IMG/VR virus record: IMGVR_UViG_3300004097_000056
Span: 1-23,776 of that record
Length of the DNA stretch: 23,776 nucleotides
Reading direction: 5' to 3' (one strand)
DNA from: a virus
This document shows positions 6,003 to 13,101 of the stretch, in pieces; positions within the stretch are counted from its first letter, which is position 1, and every line of letters starts with the position of its first letter. A program made the translations under genes and the position numbers. Below the pieces are notes generated by a model that worked only from the letters and a program-made list of their open reading frames with translations, had not been told where the DNA came from and made no database searches.

Positions 6003-6890
6003 ATGCCAGCACGGGAACGACACACATTCATCAAGCAGCCGGGGGACAACCCGGTGGGGTGCACGACCCACGAGCGCGCCCACGGCGGTGGCCCCGGCGC
6101 ATACACCACGGACTACCACGAGCCGGACGAGTACCTGCCGGTGGCCTACATCAGCGACAAGCACGACGCCGGTGCGTGGGAGGAGGGCGACGCCGGGGTG
6201 AAGGAGCCGACGGCCTACTGCCCCCACTGCGGTTCGCCTGGCCGGTACATCTACCGGTTCACCGACATGGGCGGCAACGAGTGGCGCGCCATGTCGGGAT
6301 GCGTTGAGGCCTGGCCGGGCGGGAAGGACCACGCCCGGCAGTACGACCTCGGGCAGGCCGACCTGGACACGCTCCGCGATGCCGGGGGCGACCACGCCCG
6401 GCTCGTCGCGGTCGGCGCGTTCGATCAGTACGGATGGCCCGCCCGCGAAATCGCCAGCCCGTTCCTCCGGGAGATGCTGAGCAGCCTTCAGCACTATGGC
6501 CGCCTCTCCGACAAGCAGGTGGCCGTGGCGCTCCGGATCATCGACGAGGGCCGCCACACGGTGGACGAGCGTGCCGAGCGCGAGGCCGAGCGCGCCCGCG
6601 AGGACGCCGAGCGCCGGGCCAAGGGCGGTGCCGTCGTTGCCGCGGAGGGCGCGACCATCACCGGCACCATCCTCACCCTTCGCCACGAGGACGGCTTTTA
6701 CGGGCCGACCACCAAGTGGATGGTGGAGGCCGCCGACGGTTGCCGCTATTGGGGCACGATGCCCTCCGCCGCTTTGGACATGGAGTTGGACAAGGGTATG
6801 ACCGTCACGTTCACCGCGAACGTGGAGCCGTCCAGCGACGATCCCATGTTTGGGTTCACCAGCCGCCCGCGGAAAGTGCAGGCCCTGTAA
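6003..6890 (+). CDS. Phage protein with zinc knuckle, coiled coil and OB-like C-terminal domain
   Basis: This is a 295-residue protein. The N-terminal half has a CPHC knuckle at C73-C76. Residues about 188-210 are a charged Glu/Arg/Ala helix of coiled-coil type. The C-terminal domain (about 212-295) is beta-rich: an ITGTILTLRHEDGFYG strand pair, KWMVEA, YWGTMPSA, a GMTVTFTANV strand and an FGFTSRP ending. That ending resembles a module I have seen in other actinophage proteins and looks like an OB fold. A single-strand DNA or RNA binding role is only a guess. The ATG at 6003 has GAGG at 5991-5994 upstream. Confidence 0.7.
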   Translation: MPARERHTFIKQPGDNPVGCTTHERAHGGGPGAYTTDYHEPDEYLPVAYISDKHDAGAWEEGDAGVKEPTAYCPHCGSPGRYIYRFTDMGGNEWRAMSGCVEAWPGGKDHARQYDLGQADLDTLRDAGGDHARLVAVGAFDQYGWPAREIASPFLREMLSSLQHYGRLSDKQVAVALRIIDEGRHTVDERAEREAERAREDAERRAKGGAVVAAEGATITGTILTLRHEDGFYGPTTKWMVEAADGCRYWGTMPSAALDMELDKGMTVTFTANVEPSSDDPMFGFTSRPRKVQAL

Positions 6891-6949
6891 TGAACGACAT
6901 AACCAACACCGACTATTACCATCGCACCACCACCAACCAGGAGACCAAC

Positions 6950-7486
6950 ATGAACAGCACCACCGGCATCAACCACCCCGCCGCCGCCACCGATGCGCTC
7001 GCCGCGTTCCGCCTGATCGACCGCGATTGGTGGGGTGGCTATTACCCCGCCGACAACCCGGTGTGCGTGGACAACCCGGACGGCGAGTTCGACTGGCTCA
7101 TCGACGCCATCCGGCATTGCCACGCCGACGGCAACGGGGGCTACAACATGCCCGACGACTGGACGTACCACCACGCACACATGGCCATGGAGTTCATCGC
7201 GGAGCAGGAGCGCGTGCACGGCGACGACACCGTGGCCGACATCCACATGGATCAGGACCTGGTGCACGAGTGGGCCGACCGGTACACCGAGACCTACCCC
7301 GGTCCGGGGACGGCGGTGCGCGCAACGTGGATGATTTCCACGCCGGAGCGCATGGCCGCCGTGGCCGAATTGATGGAGGAGTCCGGCTACTGCATGACGC
7401 ACGCCCTGGCCGAGGCGTACCAGGATGAGGTGGACCATGTGTTCATGGTGGTGCTGGACCGGTACAAGGCTCACACCACTGGATGA
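6950..7486 (+). CDS. Hypothetical acidic protein, 178 residues
   Basis: I do not recognise this protein. It is acidic and rich in Trp, His and Asp, with segments such as DRDWWGGYYPADNP, a helix holding HHAHMAMEFIAEQE, and a C-terminal helix EAYQDEVDHVFMVVLDRYK. I chose ATG 6950, which has GGAG at 6940-6943. An in-frame ATG at 6890 overlaps the previous stop and would add 20 Thr/Asn-rich residues, so the exact start is uncertain. The end overlaps the HNH gene by four bases. Confidence 0.65.
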   Translation: MNSTTGINHPAAATDALAAFRLIDRDWWGGYYPADNPVCVDNPDGEFDWLIDAIRHCHADGNGGYNMPDDWTYHHAHMAMEFIAEQERVHGDDTVADIHMDQDLVHEWADRYTETYPGPGTAVRATWMISTPERMAAVAELMEESGYCMTHALAEAYQDEVDHVFMVVLDRYKAHTTG

Positions 7487-7809
7487 GCCGACGCGCTCCC
7501 AAAGCCTGCGCCGAGGTGGGTTGCTTGGAGGCCGCGACAAAGCGCGGTCGCTGCGCAGCCCACCAGGTGCAGCCGTGGGTTGGCGCATACCGGGTTGAGC
7601 CACCGGGCTGGGATCGGTTGCGCCGCTCGGTGCTGCTCGGTGCCCAATGCGTGGCGTGTGGTTCGACACCCGATGTTGTGGACCACATCGTGCCGTTGGC
7701 ACGCGGTGGGTCGTGGGACATCACCAACCTCCAACCGATGTGCCGAGCCTGTCACCACCGCAAGACCCAGGCCGAAGCGCGGGAGGGCAAACAACGGCGG
7801 TCCCGTTAG
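7483..7809 (+). CDS. HNH endonuclease next to terminase
   Basis: This 108-residue protein has a classical HNH fold: C56/C59, DHIVPLARGG (D67-H68), TNLQP with N82, C87/C90 and HHRKT (H91-H92). An extra Cys/His set near the N-terminus (C9, C14, C24, H27) may form another small zinc site. HNH proteins directly upstream of terminase genes are common in tailed phages, where some are known to work with the large terminase in cutting and packaging DNA. The position here supports that role. The ATGA overlap at 7483-7486 couples it to the preceding gene. Confidence 0.88.
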   Translation: MSRRAPKACAEVGCLEAATKRGRCAAHQVQPWVGAYRVEPPGWDRLRRSVLLGAQCVACGSTPDVVDHIVPLARGGSWDITNLQPMCRACHHRKTQAEAREGKQRRSR

Positions 7810-7845
7810 CCGTAGGGGTTGGCACATAGGCGACCCATGCGAGTC

Positions 7846-7968
7846 CCACACACGGCGTGTGGTGAAGCGACAGGGCCTATTGCGCCGTGCGATGGGCTAG
7901 CATGCCCGCCATCAGACCGTCATGCAGTCGGGGCGGACCACCGTGATGGGGTAGGGGACTCCCTCCCC
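7846..7968 (+). other. Non-coding gap before terminase with two hairpins
   Basis: The 190 bases between the HNH and terminase genes (7810-7999) hold no supported gene. I see a small inverted repeat, CCACAC (7846-7851) with GTGTGG (7857-7862). A G/C-rich hairpin pairs GGGG and AGGG (7948-7951, 7953-7956, with T7952 bulged) with CCCT and CCCC (7961-7968). TAGCATGC at 7898-7905 repeats the arm of the hairpin at 5287. The gap is a plausible place for a packaging start site or terminator, but nothing here proves either. Confidence 0.35.
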
Positions 7969-7999
7969 CGGCGCGCTGGGGCGGGGCGGCCTCGGGCTT

Positions 8000-8575
8000 G
8001 TGACGGAAACACTGACCCCGGTGGGGTGCAAGTTGGCGACCAAGCCAAAGCGGAGCCGCAAAGACCACGGACCACGCGTTGACGGGCAGGGCCGCCCGCT
8101 CAACCTGACGTCGGAGATTGCCGAGCGCGTCATTGCCCATGCGGCTTCGGGCATGGACTTCGTGGATTGCTGCGTTGCCGCGGGTGTGGCCAAAAACACC
8201 GCCCGGCGCTGGCACGACAAGGCCACGAAATACGAGGCCGCGGCATACGAGGACAACATGAACGCCGTCCCGGACCTCGGGCGAAAGTACCTCAACCTGT
8301 TGGTCGGCGTTCAGGAGCAGCATGCCCGGCTGGAAATGCGGATGCTCGCGCAGGTGCAGCAGTCCGCCTCCGACGGGAACACCGACGCGGCCAAGTGGGT
8401 GCTGGAACGCGTCCATGGGTACACCCCGCCGAAGCGCGTGCGCGACCGCTCCAACCGGAACACCGGCAACCCGCCGGGTCGCCCTGTTGGCGCGACGAGC
8501 GCGCCGGACCGGCAGGGCACCGAGGCCGCCGCCGCACCACCACCCCGGCTGCGGCTGGCCGGAGGCACCGGCTAG
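8000..8575 (+). CDS. Terminase small subunit
   Basis: This 191-residue protein sits directly before the large terminase. Residues 37-75 (LTSEIAERVIAHAASGMDF followed by AAGVAKNTARRWHDKA) look like the helix-turn-helix of small terminases that recognise phage DNA. It is followed by a helical oligomerisation region with WVLERVHGYTPPKR, a segment typical of these proteins, and a Pro/Ala-rich tail. The GTG at 8000 is the furthest start; a GTG near 8021 or a TTG at 8033 is also possible. The amber stop at 8573-8575 is in the same frame as the next gene. Confidence 0.82.
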   Translation: MTETLTPVGCKLATKPKRSRKDHGPRVDGQGRPLNLTSEIAERVIAHAASGMDFVDCCVAAGVAKNTARRWHDKATKYEAAAYEDNMNAVPDLGRKYLNLLVGVQEQHARLEMRMLAQVQQSASDGNTDAAKWVLERVHGYTPPKRVRDRSNRNTGNPPGRPVGATSAPDRQGTEAAAAPPPRLRLAGGTG

Positions 8576-10198
8576 TTGGCGGGCTGGGAGGATTACGCAC
8601 CGGCCACCGAGGGCGACTATTTCGCATGGTGGTGCCAGGAACATTGCGTGCAGTCGATTGACCGGTGGGATGGCCTGCCGCTGGTGTTGGAGCCATGGCA
8701 GCGCGCTTTCTTTGACGAGGTGTTGACCCAGGACGACGACGGCGTGCCGTATTGGCGAACCATCGCGCTCATCATGCCGCGCAAAAATTCCAAGACCACG
8801 ATGCTGTCAGCCCTGGCGATGTATCGGCTCCTGATGGACGACGGCAAGCCCAACGTGCTGCTCGCCGCATCCAGCGATGGTCAGGCCCGCCACCTGTTCA
8901 ACGGTGCGGCGTCGTTCGTGCTGAAGGCCCCGGCGCTGGAACAAGAGGTTCACGTTCGGGATTACGTCGGCAGCATCACCCGCCGGGACGGCTTGGGGGA
9001 AATCCAGCGGGTCGCATCCGACTACCGCCGCCTCCACGGCCAGAACCCGTCCCTGGTGCTGTGCGACGAGTTGGCGCAATGGACCCAGCCCAACCTCCGT
9101 AAAGCGTGGGTTGCGCTCACCACCGCATCCGGCGCGCGCAAAAACTCGCAGACCATCGCCATCACCACCGCCGGGGAGGTGGTGCACCGCCACGACAGCA
9201 TCCTCGGTGACCTGCTGGACAACGCCCTGGAGGTGGGGGAGGTGGAGGGCAGCCTGCCCGGCCTGCGCATCGTGCGCGAGCATGAAAGCCGCGCCCTGGT
9301 GTATGAGTACGCCGCGGCCCTTCCCGGCGCGGACCCGCAAAAGTCGCGCGACCTTCACGCCGCGGTGCGCCGCATGCGCCGCGAGGGCGACCCGAAGTTG
9401 GACGAAACTGTGGCCGAGTACGAAGCCGAGGTGGAGCGGCTTTATCAGGCATGGAAGCCCGCCAACCCGGCGTCGTGGATTGACCGCGACTACCTGCTCG
9501 CCCAGGCGCTCACCCCGGCGCTATCGCGGGAGGACGTCCTGCAACTCCACGCCAACGTGTGGACGGAAAGCCTGGGGCAATGGGTCACCCGCGACGATTG
9601 GCTCGCGGCGGAAGTTCCGGACCGCCTGGCCGAGGGGGACGTCATCACGTTGGGCTTTGACGGCTCGGAGACCAACGATGCAACCGCGTTGGTCGCCGTC
9701 CGGGTTGAGGACGGCTTGATCCAGCCCCTGGGTGTGTGGCAGCACCCGCAGGGCGCACCGGACTGGCGCGTGCCGCGCGACGAGGTGCACGCGGCGGTAG
9801 AGTCCGCGTTCGCCATGTACCACCCCGCCCTCATGCTCTGCGACCGCCCGTTTTGGCAGTCGGAAATGGACGAGTGGGCTGGGCGCTGGCCTAAGCGGGT
9901 GATGGAGTTCCGCACCGCGCACACGACCAAAATGGGTGCGGCCATTGAGCGGTTTTCCACCGACCTTTCCATGGGCGGCATGGTGCACGCCGGGGACCGG
10001 GTGCTGACGCAGCATGTGCTGAACGCGGAGGCAAAGCGCGCCAGCACCGGCGGGCTGTCCCTGATGAAGCCGGGGAAGGACCACAGCCGGAAAATCGACG
10101 CGGCGGTTGCGGCGGTGCTGGCGTGGGAGGCCCGCGCCTACGCAATTGAAAAGCAGTTGGACCCGAGGCCGAAGCGCGGCAGGTTGGTCACGTTTTGA
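8576..10198 (+). CDS. terL: Terminase large subunit (packaging ATPase and nuclease)
   Basis: This 540-residue motor pumps DNA into the prohead and cuts it. The ATPase half has a Walker A-like PRKNSKTT at 68-75 and Walker B LVLCDE at 160-165. The RNase H-like nuclease half has the acidic triad D362 (LGFDGSETND), D423 (LMLCDRP) and D508 (HSRKIDAAVA). All key residues are present. The start is TTG at 8576, directly after the small-terminase stop. GGAGG at 8561-8565 lies ten bases upstream, and no ATG occurs early enough to keep the ATPase whole. The end overlaps the MuF-like gene by four bases. Confidence 0.95.
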   Translation: MAGWEDYAPATEGDYFAWWCQEHCVQSIDRWDGLPLVLEPWQRAFFDEVLTQDDDGVPYWRTIALIMPRKNSKTTMLSALAMYRLLMDDGKPNVLLAASSDGQARHLFNGAASFVLKAPALEQEVHVRDYVGSITRRDGLGEIQRVASDYRRLHGQNPSLVLCDELAQWTQPNLRKAWVALTTASGARKNSQTIAITTAGEVVHRHDSILGDLLDNALEVGEVEGSLPGLRIVREHESRALVYEYAAALPGADPQKSRDLHAAVRRMRREGDPKLDETVAEYEAEVERLYQAWKPANPASWIDRDYLLAQALTPALSREDVLQLHANVWTESLGQWVTRDDWLAAEVPDRLAEGDVITLGFDGSETNDATALVAVRVEDGLIQPLGVWQHPQGAPDWRVPRDEVHAAVESAFAMYHPALMLCDRPFWQSEMDEWAGRWPKRVMEFRTAHTTKMGAAIERFSTDLSMGGMVHAGDRVLTQHVLNAEAKRASTGGLSLMKPGKDHSRKIDAAVAAVLAWEARAYAIEKQLDPRPKRGRLVTF

Positions 10199-11031
10199 CC
10201 ACCGATTGGACAACCGGGTGGGAGCCGCTGCCGGACCTGACGCCGGACGAGGTGGCGGCTGGCCGGGCCTACCAACAGCGGGTTGAGCGCCGCATTGCGG
10301 AAACCGGCAGCGCGCTTCGTCAGACCGCGGCGGAGGTGCTGGCGCGGTACGACCTCACGGACCTGGCCGATGAAGCCTGGCGGGCGGAGGCCAGCCCGAT
10401 TGTCCGCGAGGGGCTTATGGGTGCGCAGGACGACATGCGTGCGTACCTGTTCAACGTCGGGTTGGAGGATGTGCAGATGCCGGACGTTGACATGGACACG
10501 CCGACCATCAGCCACGCCATCAGCAAAGGCCGGTGGTACGCCAGCGAGGGTATGAGCGGAGGGGTCCTCGTGGACCAAATTGGCTCCACGGTTTCCGGCT
10601 GGTACGCCGGGGACCACCAGGCCGCCATGCGCAGCGTCACCAGCGCCAGCGACGCCATCGCCGGATACCGGAAGGTGGCCGGTGGCACCGCGTGCAATTG
10701 GTGCGTGGAGACATCGCAGCGAATGTATTACCGGGGAGTGCCCTACCACCGCGACGACAAGTGCGGTGTGGTCCCGGTGATGCGGCGCAACATGAGCGCC
10801 ACGGAAGCGGCGCGGTCGGATTCGGCCACGCTGTTCGGCAGGACGACCTTTGGCCACAGTCGTGCGGCGTCATACCGCGATGGCCAGCGAGTAAGCCCCG
10901 TCTATGAAAGGACAAGCGCGGAATGGACAGCGGAATACAGCCGGAGGCGGCAGCAGATAACCCTGATGAGGGACCAATTGGAGATGCGCCGGTTGGCGCT
11001 GATGACCCAGGCCAGGGCGGCGACGCGGTAA
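10195..11031 (+). CDS. MuF-like minor capsid protein
   Basis: This 278-residue protein starts with TTG at 10195, overlapping the terminase stop. The N-terminal two thirds are helical. Residues 164-195 contain C167, C170, H185 and C190 (ACNWC followed by PYHRDDKCGVVP), the Cys/His pattern seen in MuF-type head morphogenesis proteins. Together with its place before the scaffold, this suggests a minor head protein that joins the prohead around the portal. No protease or toxin domain is visible. Its last 109 bases are shared with the scaffold gene in another frame. Confidence 0.75.
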   Translation: MTTDWTTGWEPLPDLTPDEVAAGRAYQQRVERRIAETGSALRQTAAEVLARYDLTDLADEAWRAEASPIVREGLMGAQDDMRAYLFNVGLEDVQMPDVDMDTPTISHAISKGRWYASEGMSGGVLVDQIGSTVSGWYAGDHQAAMRSVTSASDAIAGYRKVAGGTACNWCVETSQRMYYRGVPYHRDDKCGVVPVMRRNMSATEAARSDSATLFGRTTFGHSRAASYRDGQRVSPVYERTSAEWTAEYSRRRQQITLMRDQLEMRRLALMTQARAATR

Positions 11032-11486
11032 CCACCCCGCCGGAGTCCGTCGATGAATGGCAGTCGAAGGTGAAGCGGGCCAACAACGAAGCCGCGAAGT
11101 ACCGGGTGCGGCTCCGGGAGGTGGAGGGCGAGGTGGAGCAGTTGCGCCAGGCCGCCATGTCGGAGCAGGAGCGAGCGGTGGCCGAAGCCTACGACCGGGG
11201 CCGGTCGGAGGAGCGCGCCGAGTGGGAGCCGCGCGTGCAGGAGGCCATGGTGCGCAGCATCGCCGCTCCGCTCGTGCGCGACCCGGAGGATGTGGTGGCG
11301 ATGCTGTCGTGGGACGGCGACGACACCGAGGACAGCATCAAAGCCAAAGTCGCGGCGCTGTTGGAGGCCAAGCCGTACCTGGCCCTGACGTCGGAGCCGC
11401 CAACCCCAATCGCGCAGGGCACCCGCGGCGGCGGCACCACGCAGGGCGACGCGGAAGGGTGGTTGCGGGACCAATTGGGCCGCTAG
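10923..11486 (+). CDS. Capsid scaffolding protein
   Basis: This 187-residue protein is typical of siphovirus scaffolds: an acidic, Pro/Gly/Asp-rich N-terminus (1-40), a long charged coiled coil (about 43-110, from DEWQSKVKRANNEAAKYR), and a short C-terminal domain. It would guide capsid assembly and then be removed. The ATG at 10923 lies inside the MuF gene and is preceded by AAAGGA at 10907-10912, so the 109-base overlap looks genuine rather than a mis-called start. No protease domain is seen in it. Confidence 0.85.
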   Translation: MDSGIQPEAAADNPDEGPIGDAPVGADDPGQGGDAVTTPPESVDEWQSKVKRANNEAAKYRVRLREVEGEVEQLRQAAMSEQERAVAEAYDRGRSEERAEWEPRVQEAMVRSIAAPLVRDPEDVVAMLSWDGDDTEDSIKAKVAALLEAKPYLALTSEPPTPIAQGTRGGGTTQGDAEGWLRDQLGR

Positions 11487-11487
11487 G

Positions 11488-11517
11488 TTGACTCCCCGCG
11501 CGTGCATGAGGTAGCGT
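11488..11517 (+). promoter_or_regulatory. Candidate promoter upstream of the capsid gene
   Basis: TTGACT at 11488-11493 and TAGCGT at 11512-11517 are 18 bases apart. This matches a SigA-type -35 and the actinobacterial -10 pattern TANNNT. It lies in a 132-base gap just before the major capsid gene, where extra transcription is plausible. No experimental support is available. Confidence 0.4.
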
Positions 11518-11557
11518 CCCCAGGGTAGCCGGAGGCTGCGCGTTGCCCTGGGGGCGC
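11514..11557 (+). other. Long hairpin upstream of the capsid gene
   Basis: GCGTCCCCAGGG (11514-11525) pairs with CCCTGGGGGCGC (11546-11557): 12 bp with one G-U pair. The 20-base loop contains a smaller AGCC/GGCT stem (11527-11530, 11534-11537). There is no T run, so it may be an mRNA leader or stabilising structure, not a terminator. It ends 61 bases before the capsid start. Confidence 0.5.
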
Positions 11558-11618
11558 GCGGATAACGCGGCAGGCCGCTGAACCGCAGACCATCAACTGC
11601 TATTCAGCGAGGTAAATC

Positions 11619-12641
11619 ATGCCGCTTATCGAGCGCGCCGATCTGGTCGCACATTCGACTGCGCCGGACGGTCCGGGCATTGTGCCCATCCAGTATTCGC
11701 AGGACATCATCCAGGCTGCCGTTGAGGCCAGCGTTGCCATGCGGACCTTCCGCACTATGCGGATGCCTACCGGCACCACGAACCTGCCGGTGCTGTCCGC
11801 ACTCCCGAACGTCGGTTGGGTCAACGAGACCCCGCTGACCGGCGCGGGTTCCACGGGCACCATCAAGCCCGCCACGGATCAGGGTTGGACGAACGCAGTC
11901 CTGACCGCCGAGGAGTTGGCCGCGATCGTGGTCATCCCCGAGGCCGTCATCGACGACGCTTCGGTGAACCTGTGGGCGGAGATCACGCCGCGACTGGGTG
12001 AGGCCATCGCCATGGTGGTGGACGAGACCGTGTTCTTCGGCGGTTCGTCCGGGCACCCGAAGCCCGCCACGTTTGCCGACGGGCTTTACACCCAGGCCGC
12101 CGCTGCCGGGCAGGTTGCCAACACCGGCGTGCTGGTGGACGACTTCAACACCGCGTTCGGCTACATTGAGTCGGCGGGCTGGGATGTGTCGAACGTGTAC
12201 GGCACGCGGCTCATCAAGACCAGCCTGCGCGGCACGAAGGACGACAACGGCGCACCGATCTACCTGGAGTCGTTCCGCGACGACGGGCGCACCGACAGCA
12301 TTTACGGCGCGTCCATTGATTACGTCGCCGGGCAGGCCTGGGATTCGTCGCTTGCACTTTCCGTGCTGGCCGACGCCGACAAGGCCATCCTGGGTATCCG
12401 CCAGGACATGCAGACCAAGGTGCTGGACCAGGCCACCATCGACATCAGCGCAGCCAAGGACGGCTCGCAGTTGGTGAACCTGGCGCAGCAGGATCTGGTC
12501 GCCCTTCGGGTGCGTTTCCGTTTCGCGTTCACCACCGCGGTGCCCGTCACCGCGCGGGCGGACGACGCGGACGCCATCCCGTTCTCGGCAGTCGCGCCGA
12601 CCGTCATCAAGTCGGCAACGACTAAGGCCGCGAAGGCCTAG
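11619..12641 (+). CDS. Major capsid protein (HK97 fold)
   Basis: This 340-residue protein is most likely the shell subunit. Its position after the scaffold and features of HK97-type capsids support this. The N-terminal region has IQYSQDIIQAAVEASVAMRTFRTMRMP. A beta-rich WVNETPLTGAGSTG extended loop follows, then AELAAIVVIPEAVIDDA-like spine helix sequence, DETVFFGGSSGHPKP, and a C-terminal P-domain strand region ending LVALRVRFRFAFTT. It lacks an obvious N-terminal delta domain, consistent with the separate scaffold. ATG 11619 has GAGGT at 11609-11613. It is flanked by a candidate promoter and a terminator-like hairpin, as expected for a highly expressed gene. Confidence 0.92.
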   Translation: MPLIERADLVAHSTAPDGPGIVPIQYSQDIIQAAVEASVAMRTFRTMRMPTGTTNLPVLSALPNVGWVNETPLTGAGSTGTIKPATDQGWTNAVLTAEELAAIVVIPEAVIDDASVNLWAEITPRLGEAIAMVVDETVFFGGSSGHPKPATFADGLYTQAAAAGQVANTGVLVDDFNTAFGYIESAGWDVSNVYGTRLIKTSLRGTKDDNGAPIYLESFRDDGRTDSIYGASIDYVAGQAWDSSLALSVLADADKAILGIRQDMQTKVLDQATIDISAAKDGSQLVNLAQQDLVALRVRFRFAFTTAVPVTARADDADAIPFSAVAPTVIKSATTKAAKA

Positions 12642-12657
12642 CACGCAGCAGTAACCA

Positions 12658-12693
12658 GGCCCTCACCCAGCAGCGGGGCGCTGGGTGGGGGCC
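12658..12693 (+). terminator. Terminator-like hairpin after the capsid gene
   Basis: A 14-bp stem pairs 12658-12671 (GGCCCTCACCCAGC) with 12680-12693 (GCTGGGTGGGGGCC), with one G-U pair and an eight-base loop. It starts 17 bases after the capsid stop. Only a weak CGTTTCCC follows, so termination may be partial; it could also protect the capsid mRNA 3' end. Confidence 0.6.
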
Positions 12694-12720
12694 TGCCCCG
12701 TTTCCCACCGGAGGGCACGC

Positions 12721-13101
12721 ATGACGGACACCATCAAGCAGCACCTGTTGGCCCTGCTCGGTGGCACCTACCCCGACGACCAGGTGGACGCTGCCATTGA
12801 GTTGGCGTTGCAGTTGGTTGGCCACCTCATTGGGCGGCCCGTAACGGAGGAGGACGAGACCATCCTCATTGCCGTCGCCATGGTCGCCGCCAACATCCTG
12901 GTGAGCAGCGACGGCGGCCCGGTCACGAGCGAAACCATTGGCGAGTATTCCTACTCCCGCAGCGGTCGCGCCAACATGGCGGGCGGTGGGTTCATCACCC
13001 CGGATGTGGAGGACATCCTCCGTCCGTGGCTTCAGCGTTCCGGCGTCCTGTGTGTAAGCACGCCGACCCCATCCTGGACGGAGGGCACGCGCAATGGCTG
13101 A
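12721..13101 (+). CDS. Head-tail connector (gp6-like adaptor)
   Basis: This 126-residue protein follows the capsid gene. The N-terminal helices (IKQHLLALLGGTYPDDQVDAAIELALQLVG) and a second helical segment (EEDETILIAVAMVAANILV), followed by a beta hairpin and a C-terminal LRPWL helix, match the small adaptor proteins that dock under the portal (HK97 gp6/SPP1 gp15 type). ATG 12721 is chosen because GGAGG at 12710-12714 precedes it; an in-frame GTG at 12685 would lie within the terminator region. It overlaps the portal gene by eight bases. Confidence 0.72.
   Translation: MTDTIKQHLLALLGGTYPDDQVDAAIELALQLVGHLIGRPVTEEDETILIAVAMVAANILVSSDGGPVTSETIGEYSYSRSGRANMAGGGFITPDVEDILRPWLQRSGVLCVSTPTPSWTEGTRNG

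Noticed and set aside
7820-7910. tRNA-like fold in the gap before the terminase
   Set aside because: Only a 6-bp stem was found; no acceptor stem, T-loop or anticodon arm could be assembled.
7810-7999. Possible promoter (TTGCGC 7880-7885 and TAGCAT 7898-7903) before the terminase
   Set aside because: The spacer is only 12 bases, too short for a SigA-type promoter.
11604-12644. Long open frame on the - strand (346 codons) opposite the capsid gene
   Set aside because: It mirrors the codon bias of the + strand gene, as is common in high-G+C DNA, has no recognisable motif and would be antisense to a clear capsid gene.
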